Shown: positions 1 through 12,164 of the stretch, piece after piece
How the letters are laid out: each line of letters starts with the position of its first letter
How positions within the stretch are numbered: position 1 is the first letter of the stretch
Origin: Megascapheus bottae
Lineage: Eukaryota; Chordata; Mammalia; Rodentia; Geomyidae
Length of the DNA stretch: 64,000 nt
Direction: 5' to 3'
Assembly (NCBI GenBank): GCA_024803745.1
Contig: JANJXV010000002.1
Location: 42,367,757 to 42,431,756 of the forward strand
The notes under the pieces: generated by a model
The model's input: the letters and a program-made list of their open reading frames with translations, nothing else
Told to the model about the DNA's origin: nothing
Databases searched by the model: none
Position numbers and translations under genes: made by a program

Positions 1-148
1 TGCTAAGTAAAATGAACTTCTTCCCATTTTTGTGGAATGAAGACACTTAGTAAATAAAAGCTCTCCAAATACTCGTGTAATTTCAGCTCACATGAAGGAA
101 AATGGGTGGGACTGAATGAAGACAGCTATTAAGCCCTCTGCTACACTG

Positions 149-352
149 TTTTTGTTTTTGTTTTTTGCCAGTCCTGGGCTTGAGCTCAGGGCTTGAGCAC
201 TGTCCTTGGACTTTCTCAAGGCTAGAGCTCTACCACTTGAGCCTCAGCACCACTTCTGGCTTTTTTCTATGTATGTGGTACCAAGGAATCGAACTGGGGT
301 CTTCGTGCATGCTAGGCAAGCACTTTAACCACTAGGCCAAACTCCCAGCCCA
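149..352 (-). mobile_element. IDL-Geo SINE, antisense
   Basis: The complement shows the ID-like head (ggcctagtggttaaagtgctt-type A-box region) at the right and the Geo half with an A-rich tail at the left. It is flanked by an exact 11-bp target duplication, ctgctacactg, at 138-148 and 353-363. Confidence 0.93.
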
Positions 353-558
353 CTGCTACACTGCTGTACTGGTGAAAATTGTGTTGACATATAATTCAGT
401 CAAGCCAAATTAGAGTTACTAGGGTCTGAAAAGGATGCATCAAAATATAACCTTCCATCTGGACATATTTTAGAAATGGCAATTATTTTAGGACCAAGTC
501 CATTAAATGTTTACAATTCTCATAGTTTGATATATTATTCACTGTGTTATCAAGAAAT

Positions 559-745
559 ATTTTTTGCTTTTTTATTGATTCACACATTTAGGTTGTACAC
601 ATCTTCATAGTAGTAACATGACCTTAAACAAAAGCATACATTTCCCAAGTGCCTCCCCGGTCTCCTCTTCCCTGGCTTTGTTATAAGCCTCAATAACCAC
701 ATTTCTCAAGAACATACTTAACCCTACATAACTTAGTTTTTAAAA
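559..745 (-). repeat. Possible L1 3'-end fragment, antisense
   Basis: A T-rich start is followed by a C/T-rich stretch resembling the antisense of diverged rodent L1 3' UTR, similar in layout to 9862-10140. The assignment is weak. The rest of 360-1186 shows nothing recognisable. Confidence 0.35.
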
Positions 746-1186
746 GGGGTGAAAAGAAAAGTGAAACATACAAATCCAAGCATTTTAATGCATTTTATGT
801 ACTATTAATTCTACTCACAAAATATAAATCCATGTAGCCTGTGTACTTAGAAAAGATTAAAATTAAGAAACAGGGAATATTATCTTCTTTTACAGTAGGC
901 TAAAATTTATTCAGAACAGAACTTAAACATTGGTGGAATAAACCAAATCTTTAGCTACTATTTCCTAGCAATTGGGCTGAGCAGGAAGAACCATGTCATT
1001 TATTTCAGAAATACATCAAAATAGTTTGGTATTCTATGTCATTTGGATAGCCTTTAAAGGTAACTTACCTTGACATGATAAAGAAAAAAACCACATTTCT
1101 AGCAAACACTCAACTTCATAACCACAAAGTAAAATGGAATTACTCTAATGTGTATACACAGGGAGGTTGGATGGAAGAACACCTAC

Positions 1187-1308
1187 CTCATGTACCAGGG
1201 TAAGTGCCATCTGCTTGAAGCTTCGCCCTCTACTGGCCATCAGTCGATTCAATGGTTTACCATCCTTATTCTGGTACATGGCAATATCATAGCAAAATAA
1301 AATACCAC
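1187..1308 (-). CDS. FOCAD: FOCAD internal exon j (2 nt plus 40 codons)
   Basis: Acceptor ..tattaag, donor gtaggt, 122 nt. The first bases complete a glycine begun in exon i. Translation runs GILFCYDIAMYQNKDGKP to ..SFKQMALTLVHE, ending in phase 0. It is the most 3' exon in the window. The next focadhesin segment is not found at 1-1186, so it lies off the left edge. Confidence 0.96.
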
Positions 1309-1414
1309 CTTAATAAAAAAATACAAAAAATGTCTCTTATGAGAAAACATTAATTATATTTTTAGTAATCCATGATCAATCTAAAGAATTTTTAAATAAA
1401 AAGATAACGTTCTA

Positions 1415-1610
1415 GGCTGGGAGTGTGGCCTAGTGGTAGAGTGCTTGCCTAGCATGCATGAAGATCCAGGTTCGATTCCTCGGTACCATATACATAGAAA
1501 AAGCCGGAAGTGGTGCTGAGGCTCAAGTGGAAGAGTTCTAGTCTTGAGAAAGTCCAAGGCCAGTGCTCAGGCCTCTGAGCTTAAGCCCAGGATGGGCAAA
1601 AAAAAAAAAA
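1415..1610 (+). mobile_element. IDL-Geo SINE
   Basis: Full dimer: ID-like left half (ggctgggagtgtggcctagt), junction accatatacatagaaaaagc, Geo right half, A14 tail. The target duplication aagataaYgttcta (one mismatch) lies at 1401-1414 and 1611-1624. Confidence 0.95.
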
Positions 1611-1635
1611 AAGATAATGTTCTAAGCAAATTATT

Positions 1636-1846
1636 GTTTATTATTATTATTATATTATTATTATTTGGCCAGTCTTGGAACTCAGGGCCTAAGCACTATC
1701 CTTTGAATTTTCTCAAAGCTAACACTCTACACTTGAGCCACAGTACCACTTCTGGCTTTTTCTGTGTATATGGTACCAACGAATCAAACCCAGAGTTTCC
1801 TGCATGCTAGGCAAGCACTCTTCCACTAGCCCACACTCCTGGCCCA
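1636..1846 (-). mobile_element. IDL-Geo SINE, antisense, with (TTA)n tail
   Basis: The complement of the dimer is clear from ttggccagtcttggaactca to cccacactcctggccc. The A-tail has become a (TTA)n microsatellite at 1636-1663. It is inserted just after the previous SINE. Confidence 0.9.
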
Positions 1847-1909
1847 CAAAATACTATTTTTTTACTAGTGGTAATTAGAGAATATAAAAATAGTAATGAG
1901 ATACTGTTT

Positions 1910-2215
1910 AGGAAGTGGTAGAAATTTTTGGAGATGGGATCTACCTGGAGGAAATAAAGGACCATGAATGCACCTTTAAAGGTAATACCTGGTCCCTAAT
2001 CCTTTTCTTACTTTTTGCTTCCTGTCTGCCAAGAGGTAAAGAATCTACTCCACACACTCACACTGCCATGATTTTCTTCCCAAGCATATAAGCCAAGTGA
2101 CAATGGACTATACCCTCTGATATTGTGAGTCAAAATAAGCCCTTCCTCCTTTAAGTGGTTTATGTCAGACATTGTGGTCACAGCAACAAAAAGTATCTAA
2201 TACAAAGTAGGTTAG
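1910..2215 (+). mobile_element. MaLR-like LTR fragment
   Basis: The end matches the rodent MaLR-type LTR pattern: tgtgagtcaaaataagccct, a short pyrimidine run, ttatgtcag, then cacagcaacaaaaagtatct and aatac. The same family recurs at 20755 and 25440. Confidence 0.65.
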
Positions 2216-2824
2216 TCTTTATATAAAACCAGTGGGGGCAAGATATATGAGAATTTTTTAGACTTTTAGAAACTGACATGGTTCTTGTAGATATGTTACC
2301 AGTGAAGACAATTACAAAATGAAAAGTAAAGGAATAAATAGCCTCACATTAGGTTATATTTGAACATCAATAAGCTTGCTCTCAAACTTACGAAAAACTG
2401 TTTCAAAGCTTTTTGAATTTCAAAATAATGAGGGTTGTAGATTTATTTTTCAAGATCAAACAACTGAGAAACATTGGTTTCTCTTTCATTTGGTGGATTA
2501 GAACTCGGCCTAGGCTGAACCAGAACCTGTGACTTTCTTCCATGGGAGAGAAAACCATTTGAAATAGTAAACATACTCTGGAATTTTAACCCACCAGTTT
2601 GTATGTGCTTTTATAGTCCTCTAATATCTTTTGTGAACTGAGAGAGGAAGAATGAATAAATAGAGTCATAATCCTCAACGAACACATATAAAAGGAACCA
2701 GGTAACTTGAGAGGATGTATGAGATAGGGAAATGAGAAGAGTAACACTGATCAAGATGCATTGTATTTATGAATTTACATGATAAATTAAAAGCCCTTTG
2801 TACAACTGAAAATATAATCAAATG

Positions 2825-3003
2825 ATTTTTTTTTTTTTGCCAATCCTGGGGCTTGACCTTGGGTTTTTCTCAAGACTAGCACTCTACCACTTGAGCTAAA
2901 GCACCACTTCTGGCTTTTTCTGTATATGTGGTATGGAGGAATTGAACCCAGAGATTCTTGCATGCTAGAAAAGCATTCTACCACTAGGCCACACCAGCAG
3001 CCT
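2825..3003 (-). mobile_element. IDL-Geo SINE, antisense, internally deleted
   Basis: Poly-T, Geo half (shortened around the first 25 bp of its tail side) and ID-like head are recognisable. It lies about 160 bp from FOCAD exon i. Confidence 0.88.
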
Positions 3004-3160
3004 TAAATGCAATTTTTGTATATTTAGTTAGTTTACCAAGTTGTGTCTAGATGTCAGTGGTAGAAATGTCCTTCATGAAGTATTACATTGAACTTAGAAG
3101 TGAAAGTTCAATCTAATAATAAACACCTACAGTTTGGAATGATATACCACTCTTTCTTAC

Positions 3161-3346
3161 CTGCAAGGCCAGGTTTTAATCCTGGTTGCTTATTTGTTTC
3201 ATACATCTTCAATATAAAATTGGGAATTCCTGCTACTGTCTTTCCTTGATCTGAGCGGATGCCTCCTTTTAATGCAGTGTGATATATCCCACGGGGCATA
3301 TTTACCATTTCTTGCTTCACAAGTGACGTAAAAAATTCTTCTAAAG
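3161..3346 (-). CDS. FOCAD: FOCAD internal exon i (about 62 codons)
   Basis: The largest exon here, 186 nt in phase 1/1, between ..ctttcag and gtaaga. It encodes ALEEFFTSLVKQEMVNMP, then a conserved glycine-rich stretch GIYHTALKGGIRSDQGKT and ends ..KQPGLKPGLA plus G. An ORF start at an internal methionine is only a reading-frame artefact; the real start of the exon is the splice acceptor. Confidence 0.97.
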
Positions 3347-3424
3347 CTGAAAGTGGATAAAAGGAATTAAAAAGATATAGAAAAACTCTTCATAGTGGTA
3401 TATATTCCTAACAAGGAGGAGAGA

Positions 3425-3585
3425 GGAGAGTCCTAACGGGAACCAAAAAAATTAGTAAGGCCCTATCTCAAAAAAACAAGCCAAGCATATTACATACCTC
3501 TAATTCCAAGCTATTCAAGAGGCAGAATTAAGAAGACTATGTTTCAAAGCCATCTCTAAACAACAACAAAAAAAGCCCTATTTGA
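3425..3585 (+). repeat. Old B1-like fragment
   Basis: The pattern ctatctcaaaaaaacaagcc, then aattccaagctattcaagag gcagaatt and caaagcc, resembles diverged 7SL-derived monomers with an A-rich linker. It has no clear target duplication. Confidence 0.45.
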
Positions 3586-4153
3586 GAAATAAACACTGCC
3601 AGTGGATTTTCACAGTATGTAGGAAAAAACCCACAACTTCCGACCTTGATCAAGGGATTACAATAATGATGTTCCCTGAATTAAGCTCCTTGCCAGACTA
3701 AAGTCCCAATTCCAAATGACCTCTCTCTAGTCCTTAAATATACAAGCCTACATAGAGCCAGTAAAGTTGCTGCTTCTTCCAATGGGATCACAGTAGTTTC
3801 AGATATTTCATATCCGTCCTTCTTTCCTTTAGTTACTTGCAGAGAGGCCTTTCATGACAACCATCATTCTTCAGCAATAGTAGTACAATTATTTTTAAAT
3901 GAAATATTCCTTTATTATTTATTTCCTTATGTTCCTTCCAATTAAGTCCTAGATCTTTACCATTTGATGTTTAAATTATTACAAAATAAACACACAGAAA
4001 CAGGATCAGAAGTCAACAGAATGCCAAACTAAGTCATTGATAAAGCTTTATATTCTATGGCTTTACATTCTAATGTCATTTTCTGAAGGACCACTAGAGG
4101 TTGTCCAATACAGAAACAAATAAAAACTGAAATACTAAAGCTAAACAAATCAT

Positions 4154-4183
4154 ATGGGGAAGAAGAGAGAAAGAGAAAGAGAA

Positions 4184-4241
<58 letters not shown>

Positions 4242-4353
4242 GGGGAGAGAAAGAAAAAGGAAAGAAGGAAAGGAAGGAAGGAAAGGAAGGAAGGAAGGAA
4301 GGAAGGAAGGAAGGAAGGAAGGAAGGAAGGAAGGAAGGAAGGAAGGAAGGAAG
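4154..4353 (+). repeat. Purine microsatellite (GA)n-(GGAA)n
   Basis: An about 200-bp all-purine tract on the plus strand: GAAA-like units, then (GA)n at 4189-4240, then (GGAA)n at 4260-4353. Long ORFs through it in three frames are artefacts of the repeat. Confidence 0.97.
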
Positions 4354-4719
4354 AAGAATATGTCTATATAGGAACAAAGGCAAGGGTTTGCCTGACTATA
4401 TTGGAATTTCATGCCGAGTGTGTCTACCCAAATGTGTCCTTCAAAAGATCATGTCAATTAATGGTTCAAATGCTGGCTGGAAGTATCAAGTGACTTCCCA
4501 GTTCTGTCCTTCCCAACTGAAACTCTCTTACATGCAACCAAGCTTCTCCACACAAAGCTTAGGGAATACCTGTGTGGGATGGTTTTCATTTACTCCTCTA
4601 AATCTGTTCTCCATCCTTGGCAACTTTGCCTATATCCTCAATAATAACCAAATTCTGTAGTTTTTTGTTGGCCTCAACTAAAGAAAGGCGCTGGTAGTTC
4701 TGAGGGTGAGAACACAGTG

Positions 4720-4949
4720 CCAGGTGCAGTGGCTCGAGACTGCAAACCCAGCTACTCTGAAGGCTGAGCCTGGAGGATTGCTTGAGTCCAGGAGTTCTGG
4801 GCTGAGTGTGCTGTGCTAATCGGGTGTTGGCACTAAGTTCAGCATCAAATATGGTGACCTCCAGGGAGCAGGGGAACACAAGGTTGCCAAAGGAGGGATG
4901 AATCGGCCCAGGTTGGAAATGGAGCAGGTCAAAGAGAACATAGTGAGAT
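4720..4949 (+). pseudogene. 7SL RNA retropseudogene (RN7SL-like)
   Basis: The sequence follows 7SL RNA well beyond the Alu/B1 domain: gccaggtgcagtggc, ggaggattgcttgagtccag, gagttctgggctg, the S-domain text cactaagttcagcatcaaat and atggtgacctccagggagca, and ggagcaggtcaaa. About 50 nt of the 3' S-domain is then missing before the aacatagtgaga end. Many substitutions and the deletion make it a pseudogene of the signal recognition particle RNA. No A-tail or upstream Pol III promoter evidence was found. Confidence 0.92.
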
Positions 4950-5538
4950 GAGTGGGTTGCTAAATATTGTCTGCACCCTTGTTGTGAAGGCCCGGGCTCC
5001 ATGTAAGCAGCCCTATCTGTGAAGGAGATGCTTGTTTTCCTCCTCTTATCTCTTTCTCCATCTCCTAAGGCTTAAACTCACTTCTGGTGAACTTCCCTTA
5101 ACTTTGACAACATAATTTTATTAGCCTTTATTAACTACTTTTCAATTATTCCATTAAATGTGACTAACCCTCCTTTCTGCTTTGACCTTAACTAATAAAT
5201 ATAACATCTAGACCAAAAAATTAAATAATATCCAACTGCAGGCCAAATACTATAGTTCCTACATACTCAAGTACAGACATTTCAAAAGATATTTATGAGC
5301 CATTTGTTTATGAAAACAGTGGCACTAGAGGAAGAGAGTAATTTTCCTTATCATAGTAAGAGAGTAATTTCAAGCTTTCTCTGGAAAGATAGTATCACAG
5401 TAAGTGGGAGAAGAACACATGTCAGGGGAGAAGTACATGTCTACACATGGACTAGCCAAGCAATGGAAATTTGCCTGCTTGTCAACCTCTACAGCAAATT
5501 AGGGCCTCTCAAATAACATCAGACAGGATGGGGTGGGG

Positions 5539-5540
<2 letters not shown>

Positions 5541-5584
<44 letters not shown>

Positions 5585-5611
5585 GTATATATACATATGT
5601 ATATATATATA
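5541..5611. repeat. (AT)n microsatellite
   Basis: About 40 bp of pure (AT)n is followed by imperfect tatacatatgtat units; it can form a hairpin. It precedes an old antisense SINE. Confidence 0.95.
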
Positions 5612-5654
5612 ACTGGGATTTGCACTAAAGGCTTCTAAATGCCAAGCAGATACT

Positions 5655-5895
5655 CTAACCTTTTGTTGTTGTTATTTGTTGTTTGTTTCTGACAGGGTTT
5701 GCTGGTTTTGCCTGGGGCCAGCCTTGAATGATCATTTATGCATGCTCCCTTGCCTAACTGGGATTACAAACACACCCCTGGCTTATTTTTGTTGAAATGG
5801 ATGTCTTTACTAATTATTTGCCTGGGGCCTCAATCCTTCAACTCTCTGCCTCCTGAGTAGCTGGGAATATAGAGCTAAACCCAACCTAAAGAGCA
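5655..5895 (-). repeat. Old antisense 7SL-derived SINE (diverged)
   Basis: It contains cctggggccagccttgaatg and gcctcctgagtagctgggaa, the complement of B1-like monomers in a tandem (dimer-like) arrangement. A related, equally old copy is at 7625-7950. The family name is uncertain. Confidence 0.5.
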
Positions 5896-6218
5896 TTTTA
5901 AAAGGGGATAAAGATGTCTGGAGCCCGTACGGCTAATACACAGGGCACCCTTTCCCCTAGCAACTGGGCTATTTTTTTCCCATTGTTTTATCATCATATC
6001 CTTGCTTCTGTAAAATAACTAGAATTTGCAAAGAAGTTAAAAATTTGAAAGACAAAAACTTAAATGTAAATTTTTTTAAACAACTCAAGTATGCATTAGC
6101 AGGTGAGTTCACTTGGTGAAAAAGCAAGTCCTTCTGTTGAAAGTAAACTATAGTATACACACATTCCAAAAGATAAAGTCCACTAAAAATGGTAGCTTCT
6201 CTGCCACCGAGGAGTTAC

Positions 6219-6345
6219 CTGGCAAAGTTGAAGGAGCAGTGAGTGATAAGAGTTTAAGATAGCAAGGGCCTGGAATGGAAAGATCTACATCTTCCTCATC
6301 TTCCTCCTCATCTAACTCTTCAGAAGCAGGGATTTCTGGTCGGAT
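6219..6345 (-). CDS. FOCAD: FOCAD internal exon h (42 codons plus 1 nt), acidic loop
   Basis: Acceptor ..ccattttcag, donor gtaact, 127 nt starting in phase 0. It begins IRPEIPAS and then has an acidic run, EELDEEEDEEDVDLS, likely a disordered loop between helical repeats, then a hydrophobic tail LKLLSLTAPSTLP plus G. It ends in phase 1; the split alanine (G|CT) is completed by exon i. The acidic run is slightly more glutamate-rich than the human form as I remember it. Confidence 0.95.
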
Positions 6346-7620
6346 CTGAAAATGGAGGTGGTAAAATTTTAGACAAGATGATACTACAAATTATGTGAAA
6401 TTTTTTTTTTGCCCTCTGGGTATCACAAGTTAAAAATCATGTTTGAGTTCACTCTATAATATCTGAATGCTATCAAAACTAATATTAGTAAAAAAAACAT
6501 CTGTTCATGCTCTAGATTAAATAGTCACATTATTCAAAACAATTCCAAAGTCATGGGGGAGGGGGAAACACTATAAGATAGCATTTGCCATGATTAGTAT
6601 AGACAACAAATGAAATTTTACAGTATCTTATAATAAAATGCAAAATCTCACACATTTAGTATATTGAATTTCTACAACTAATAGTTAAATATTTGCTTTA
6701 TCCAATACTTTTACTTTTTATCTGTGATTCCAGCTATATTTCCATGACAAAGCATAAAATCCTTCAGAAGACATATAAAAGATGAGAGAATGACTAAAGT
6801 TTTATTTTTAGTTTGTTGCTGGGGAATTACAAAAACACTAAAATCTATAATTGGTTGCTAACTTTATTGTATGCAATTTGCATTTTGAAGGTCCTCTGGT
6901 TGCTCTGCGATTAGCTATGTTCATGTGAATCAAAAATTTAAAAATGTACAAAGATTTTCACTATCATAGCTCCTATATAATATAACTGGTAAGAAATTAA
7001 TTAAAATTTTAATACTTTCAATCACACGCCATCATAATACCCACATGTATATAATTAAGCATTGGGGGAGGAAATCAAAATATATAAAAGTGATTGGTAT
7101 AACCATAAAGTGCCAGAATCCAGTGATTACCATTAGCTGGTCTTTCAAAGTTATTTTTAAAAATAATGAACAATTCCTGCAGACTGCCTTCTTCATAGGT
7201 CCCCAAAGCCCTGTTTCATTTAGGAACTGCACTGAGTCAGGATTCTTGCACAGGGATAAAAAGAAACCAGAGAGGAAATGTTTCTCTTAAGTATAATAAT
7301 CTCAACTCCAGCAAAGCCTTTCAACCATAACTAGTATTCTTTTGGTTAGTGAAAGCAACTTGACCACCTGAGTACATAACAGGACACAATTCAATTTAGA
7401 TTAAATGTTGAGTACTTAATTCTCAGAATGCTTACAGATGGAACAATCGGGTACGTTCCAGGTAGGGTAAGACAGCATTTGTTAGAAACCACTGCATATC
7501 AGAGATAACCTGACACATTTGTGACTCACAAGAAAAGGCTTCCAACTGTGTCTTGTTGGTTATATTATTGGAAATTTCTAAGAGATGCTAAATAGTTGGA
7601 GTGATCTAAAACATTTGGCT
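6346..7620. other. FOCAD intron h-g (5' part), no recognisable element
   Basis: AT-rich single-copy-looking intron. The ORFs here (for example 7032-7290 on both strands) lack codon structure or family resemblance, and I saw no repeat. Confidence 0.6.
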
Positions 7621-7624
7621 GAAA

Positions 7625-7950
7625 GGGGGTGTTGCTTTTTTATTATTATTTGTTTTTTCATTTATTGGCAATACTGGTGCTTGAACTCAAGGCCTCCTCT
7701 CTGGTGGGTTGGCACTTTTCCACATACACGTCTCTCACCTCTTTATTGCCTTAATTATTTTGTATAGAGAGTTTCACTTTTGCCTGGAGCCAGCCTGAGA
7801 CCATATTTCCCAGGTAACTGTAATTACAAACAGACCATCTTGCCTGGTTTGTTTGCTGAAATGGAGTCTCACCTCAAGTTAACTTTGAATCATATTCTCT
7901 GATAAATGTTATATTACAGGCATGACCAGCCTGACTTTTTGTCACATCCA
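7625..7950 (-). repeat. Old antisense B1-like SINE
   Basis: Same layout as 5655-5895: cctggagccagcctgagacc, ctgtaattacaaacagacc, ttgctgaaatggagtctcac, attacaggcatgaccagcct. It looks like a tandem 7SL-type SINE predating the IDL-Geo and B1-Geo families. Confidence 0.5.
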
Positions 7951-8149
7951 ATACTTTTAGAAAACAGTGAAGTAATTGACAGGTACAGCTACTTCATTTT
8001 TGTGTATATACTCAACGCAGTGAAATGGGTAATCGTATAGAAACATGAACACAAATGATCAGAGCAATATATTCAAAATAGTGCCCAAATGGGAGCCAAT
8101 CCAAATATTTAACAACACGTGAGAGAGTAAACAAAATAGTAAACTGGAG

Positions 8150-9845
8150 GAGAAAAGGGGAATATCACAGTCAATACCACTAAGTCCAGAAGCTCATTAG
8201 AAAATATCTTGAAAACCTGCAACCTAATATACTAGAAAACAGAACAGATAAAATTCTAGATGCATAAATATACAAAAATTTAACCAAGAGGTACAAATCA
8301 CATAAACAGACTAAAATAAGCAGTGACCTTGAGGCAGAAACCCATTAATCTTACACCAAAGAAGACAGGTACAAAAAATAAATAAAATTGTAATCTCCTT
8401 GATGAAAATAGATGCACAATTGTGAATAAAATACTTGCAAGCCAAATTCATTTTTTCATATATTTTTACTGTAATTAATAGAAGGGTTACATTATATTCG
8501 CCAGATAGAAGGTGCATTACTTCACATACATTGATACCCTTTCTCATATCTTGGTCTCCATTTCCCTCGCCCCCACTCTCACCCGTCAACTTGTTTTCCT
8601 CCCTTCCCTATCCAATTTCAAATAACCAAATATGCATATATCTAATATATCAGATAACAAAGTGAGATACTGTAACAATATGAGATAACCAAGGGACAGC
8701 AAAAGAGATGAGAGATAACATAGTACATTAAGGACAACAGTCATTCATTGAAAACCAAATTTAACACACACTAAATGAAATAAATAGTATTTATGTTAAA
8801 CCAGTAACTGACAGTGCAATTAGTGGAGATAACTGAATATTTACTCTAGTGTGAAGAACAAGACAAGATTGTACATTCTCCACTCTTATCTGATGTAATG
8901 CTTGAATTTTTAGTCAAGGAAACAAAGTAAGAGCAAGAAAGAAATAAAGGGGTAACAAATAGGCAAAGAGGAGATAATATTTCCCATAATGACAGTCACT
9001 ATACTCCTATACTTGAAATACTTTAAAGAAACCATCAAAAAACACCTAGATATGACACTTTCAGCAGAATACAGAACCAACATAAAAAATAAAAATCAAT
9101 GGATATTTTATATACCAACATCATTTAGATTTAGGGAAACAATGTCATTCACAATAGCCTCAAAAAATTAAGTACATAAGAATAATCCTAATAAATGAAG
9201 TGAAAAATCATTATAATAAAATTCATAAAGCCTAAAGGGCAAAAATTTAAGGCACAAGAAATAGAATTGTATGTTCATTGATTAGCTAAATTAATATTGT
9301 GAAAATATCTGTAATAAACAAAGCAATTTACAGATTCACTGTAACCTCCAAGAAAATTCCAAAGTCATTTTTCATAGAAATAGGAAAATTAATCTTAAAA
9401 TTCATAGGATAGCACACAAAAATCTCAGCAATCCTGGAAATGCCTGCTGGTTGTCTGCATATCACATTATCTGACTTTAAATTACACTACAAAGCCATAG
9501 TACCAACATGGTACACCATGCAGACAAATGGAATAGAAGATTCAGAAATATGCCCACAAAGGTACAGACATCTGATTTTATACAAGAGTACCAAAGACAT
9601 TCATTGAAGGAAAGATATGCTCTTCAATAAATGCTTGATAAACTGGATGTCCACATATAAAAGATGGCAACTAGATCCTTATCATTTTTCTTAGACAAAA
9701 CTTCACTCAAAATGGGTAAAAACCTTCCTATGTATGGAAATACTACAACAAAGTGTCTTGGTAAAATTAATATATACTAGTTAAATGATTTTTAAAGGAA
9801 ATATTTAAGTTACCAGATTGAAGAAAATTGATTCACTTCTCAATG
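8150..9845 (+). mobile_element. Old LINE-1 ORF2 fragment, degenerate
   Basis: The plus strand follows the L1 ORF2 reverse-transcriptase to C-terminal region at nucleotide level: acttgcaagccaaattca, gaagaacaagacaagattgt, acattatctgacttt then actacaaagccatagtacca, and gaccaatgg-like text. All frames are broken. It is interrupted by a younger antisense L1 tail at 8449-8748. Flanking L1 text continues on both sides, so this is one old element. Confidence 0.85.
8449..8748 (-). mobile_element. Young L1 3'-UTR fragment, antisense, nested
   Basis: This is the complement of the 3' UTR seen at 15020-15330: poly-T-like start, actgtaattaatagaagggt, cgccagatagaaggtgcatt, then gagatgagagataacatagt. It lies inside the older L1 at 8150-9845 and is 5'-truncated. 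Confidence 0.9.
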
Positions 9846-9861
9846 ATAAATTGTCTGAATT

Positions 9862-10140
9862 CTTTTTTTCTCTTTTTTTCATTGTAAAGGTGATGTAGAG
9901 AGGGATTACACTTCTATAATAAGTAAATGAGTACAGTTCTTATCAAACATTGTTAACCCCCTTCATTTTTCCCTGCTATTCCTCCCACCTGAGTCCCCCA
10001 AGTTGTAAAGTTCAGTTCCAACACAATGTTATTAATGAATCTGTTATAGGCAGCATGTCTATATCTCACACATATATAACAGAAGATTATAAATGTGCTT
10101 AACATCAATATAGATGACATTGGTAATTATCAATATAGTC
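9862..10140 (-). repeat. Diverged L1 3'-UTR, antisense
   Basis: Starts with T-rich text, then cattgtaaaggtgatgtaga, gagggattacac, a C-rich polypyrimidine stretch (ttcatttttccctgctattc) and a long AT-rich end. It resembles an older rodent L1 3' UTR on the opposite strand. Confidence 0.55.
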
Positions 10141-10149
10141 GATAAAAGA

Positions 10150-10443
10150 TACATATTTACAATGGTAGCATTAATTGGTAGCAATAACTTGGTTCTACTG
10201 TGTTTCATGTTATGATTCTATTATTATTTTCTTATGATCTATTCAGATTCTCTTCTGCTTATTGCTTAAAGACGTATTTGATTCCACTTCCCTGTGCTAA
10301 CACTAATCTTTGCCCTTAGTTGTGAATGGAATAAGCTCAACATAATTTCAATTAAAGAAAATCAAGATAATTCATATCAAAAACTAAGTGTGGAAGTTAT
10401 AAAATTTTAGCAACTATTGCATTAAATGTTAAAGCACATATAC

Positions 10444-10492
<49 letters not shown>

Positions 10493-11525
10493 ACAGAGGC
10501 AACAGCAATAAAGCCCTTCCAATTATAACTAAGTTTTATTAAAAAGATCTTAAATGGAAAGCCAATTTTTTAAGTAAATGACAAATTATTTTTAAAATCT
10601 GCTTGAAATTGGATGCCAGAAAGCTTACGCCAGATAACCTTTCAACTACCTTTCTGTATGTATAACCTATGAAAATCCAAAAGGCTGTGCATAAATAGAG
10701 GATTTTAATTTGGAACAAGTCAAGTATCTGCATAAATTCAGTTAAAAAGAGAAACAGCTTCTGATGAATGCAGTGACATTCACTTAAATCAGAGCCAAAC
10801 GGGTTATGCCATATTTATACCTACCCTGAATGCATAATGAGTTCTTTTATATTACTTCTAAAATTAACTCCCGAAATCAGCAAAACAATCTATCTTAAGA
10901 TCTATATAATAAAAAGGATAATTTTTCAATAGCTGAATATTTAAATGAATTTAATGCAGAGAAGTAGAACAATGTCTCTTACCTAAATGTTTATCCACTA
11001 CTGATTCTTTTGTCAAATAAGCAATTCTATATAGCTTTTGTTAGTTGATTTTTTCCCCCTTTTTCTGAGGGGGTAAAACAAGTGCTAACAGAAGAGATAC
11101 AAACTAAAAGGGAAAAAGCATTCTCACCTATTTTTCAATATTAGATTGACATGATCCTCAAAAAAATATCCCCAAACTGTTAAACCAAATTAAGACTTGC
11201 ATTTTTAGAGATTAACAGAAAACATTACAAACTAATGAAACATTTGTATTCCTTCATATACTGATCTCATAAGATAGTCCTAAAGCTTAGTATACATCCA
11301 ATGAAACCAATTCAAGTGCTAAGTGGACATCACATTTTATTCCCACAGAAATTCCTGATACCAAGCCAGTAATAAGAAAGCTGACTTTAAAAAGGTGTTC
11401 GAGAAGTAATATACTCACTACCTTACGCATGAAACTGTAACCCCTATATACATCACCCTGACAATAAATTTTTTAAGTGTTCATATTCCTTCCTAAGGCT
11501 CTACTATCTAGTTTCCCTCAAGCCT
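10150..11525. other. FOCAD intron, single-copy-looking, with (CA)n at 10450-10487
   Basis: A (CA)19-type microsatellite lies at 10450-10487. Otherwise there is AT-rich intron without recognised elements. Confidence 0.7.
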
Positions 11526-11528
11526 ACA

Positions 11529-11744
11529 TTATTATTGTTGTTGCTGTTGTTGTTATTGCTGTGGGACTTAAACACTGGGCCTGAGCACTGTCCCTGAACT
11601 CTTCATCTCAAAGCTAGCAGTCCACCACTTGAGCGACAGTGCCACTTATGATTTTCCAGTGCCCTGACTGGCTTTGAACCATGATCCTCAGATCTCAGCC
11701 TCCTAAGTAGCTAGGATTACAGGCATTGAGACACTGGCACCAGG
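11529..11744 (-). mobile_element. B1-Geo composite SINE, antisense
   Basis: The complement shows Geo half (gagcgacagtgccact) then B1-like half (cagcctcctaagtagctagg attacaggc). The tail has become (TTG)n at 11534-11558. Confidence 0.87.
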
Positions 11745-12164
11745 TTCAACTCTACACTATCTTTGTCATACCTGCCTAACCCAGTTCTTAGTGCTTTTGT
11801 TTTGTATGTTAACTTTCAACAAGTTATAAATTGAGATGTCAATTATCAAAAAGTATTTCTTTTAATTTATATATTTCTATAAATTTGAAGTAGGACTTAT
11901 AAAAGTAGCTGGACTGTAATTGGCAAAGCTAGCCTGGCTTGTCAGAATACAACTATTTTGTTTCCTTTCTAAATTCCACTTGAAATTCTCAGTGGGTTCA
12001 TCAGTTTGCTTTCACAAGTTCCCACAAGTAGAAACAAAGTATGTGGATGTAATTTCACTAGAAAAGTACACAGTAATCTTAGATGTTATGAGTAAGCCAA
12101 TTGCCGGTGGTGCAGCATGAGTAATCTTTGACAACAAAAAGGACTCTTAAAATTTTACATTATA

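Noticed and set aside
4154..4660. Long R/E- and G/K-rich ORFs on both strands
   Set aside because: They are translations of (GA)n and (GGAA)n microsatellites, open in several frames at once.
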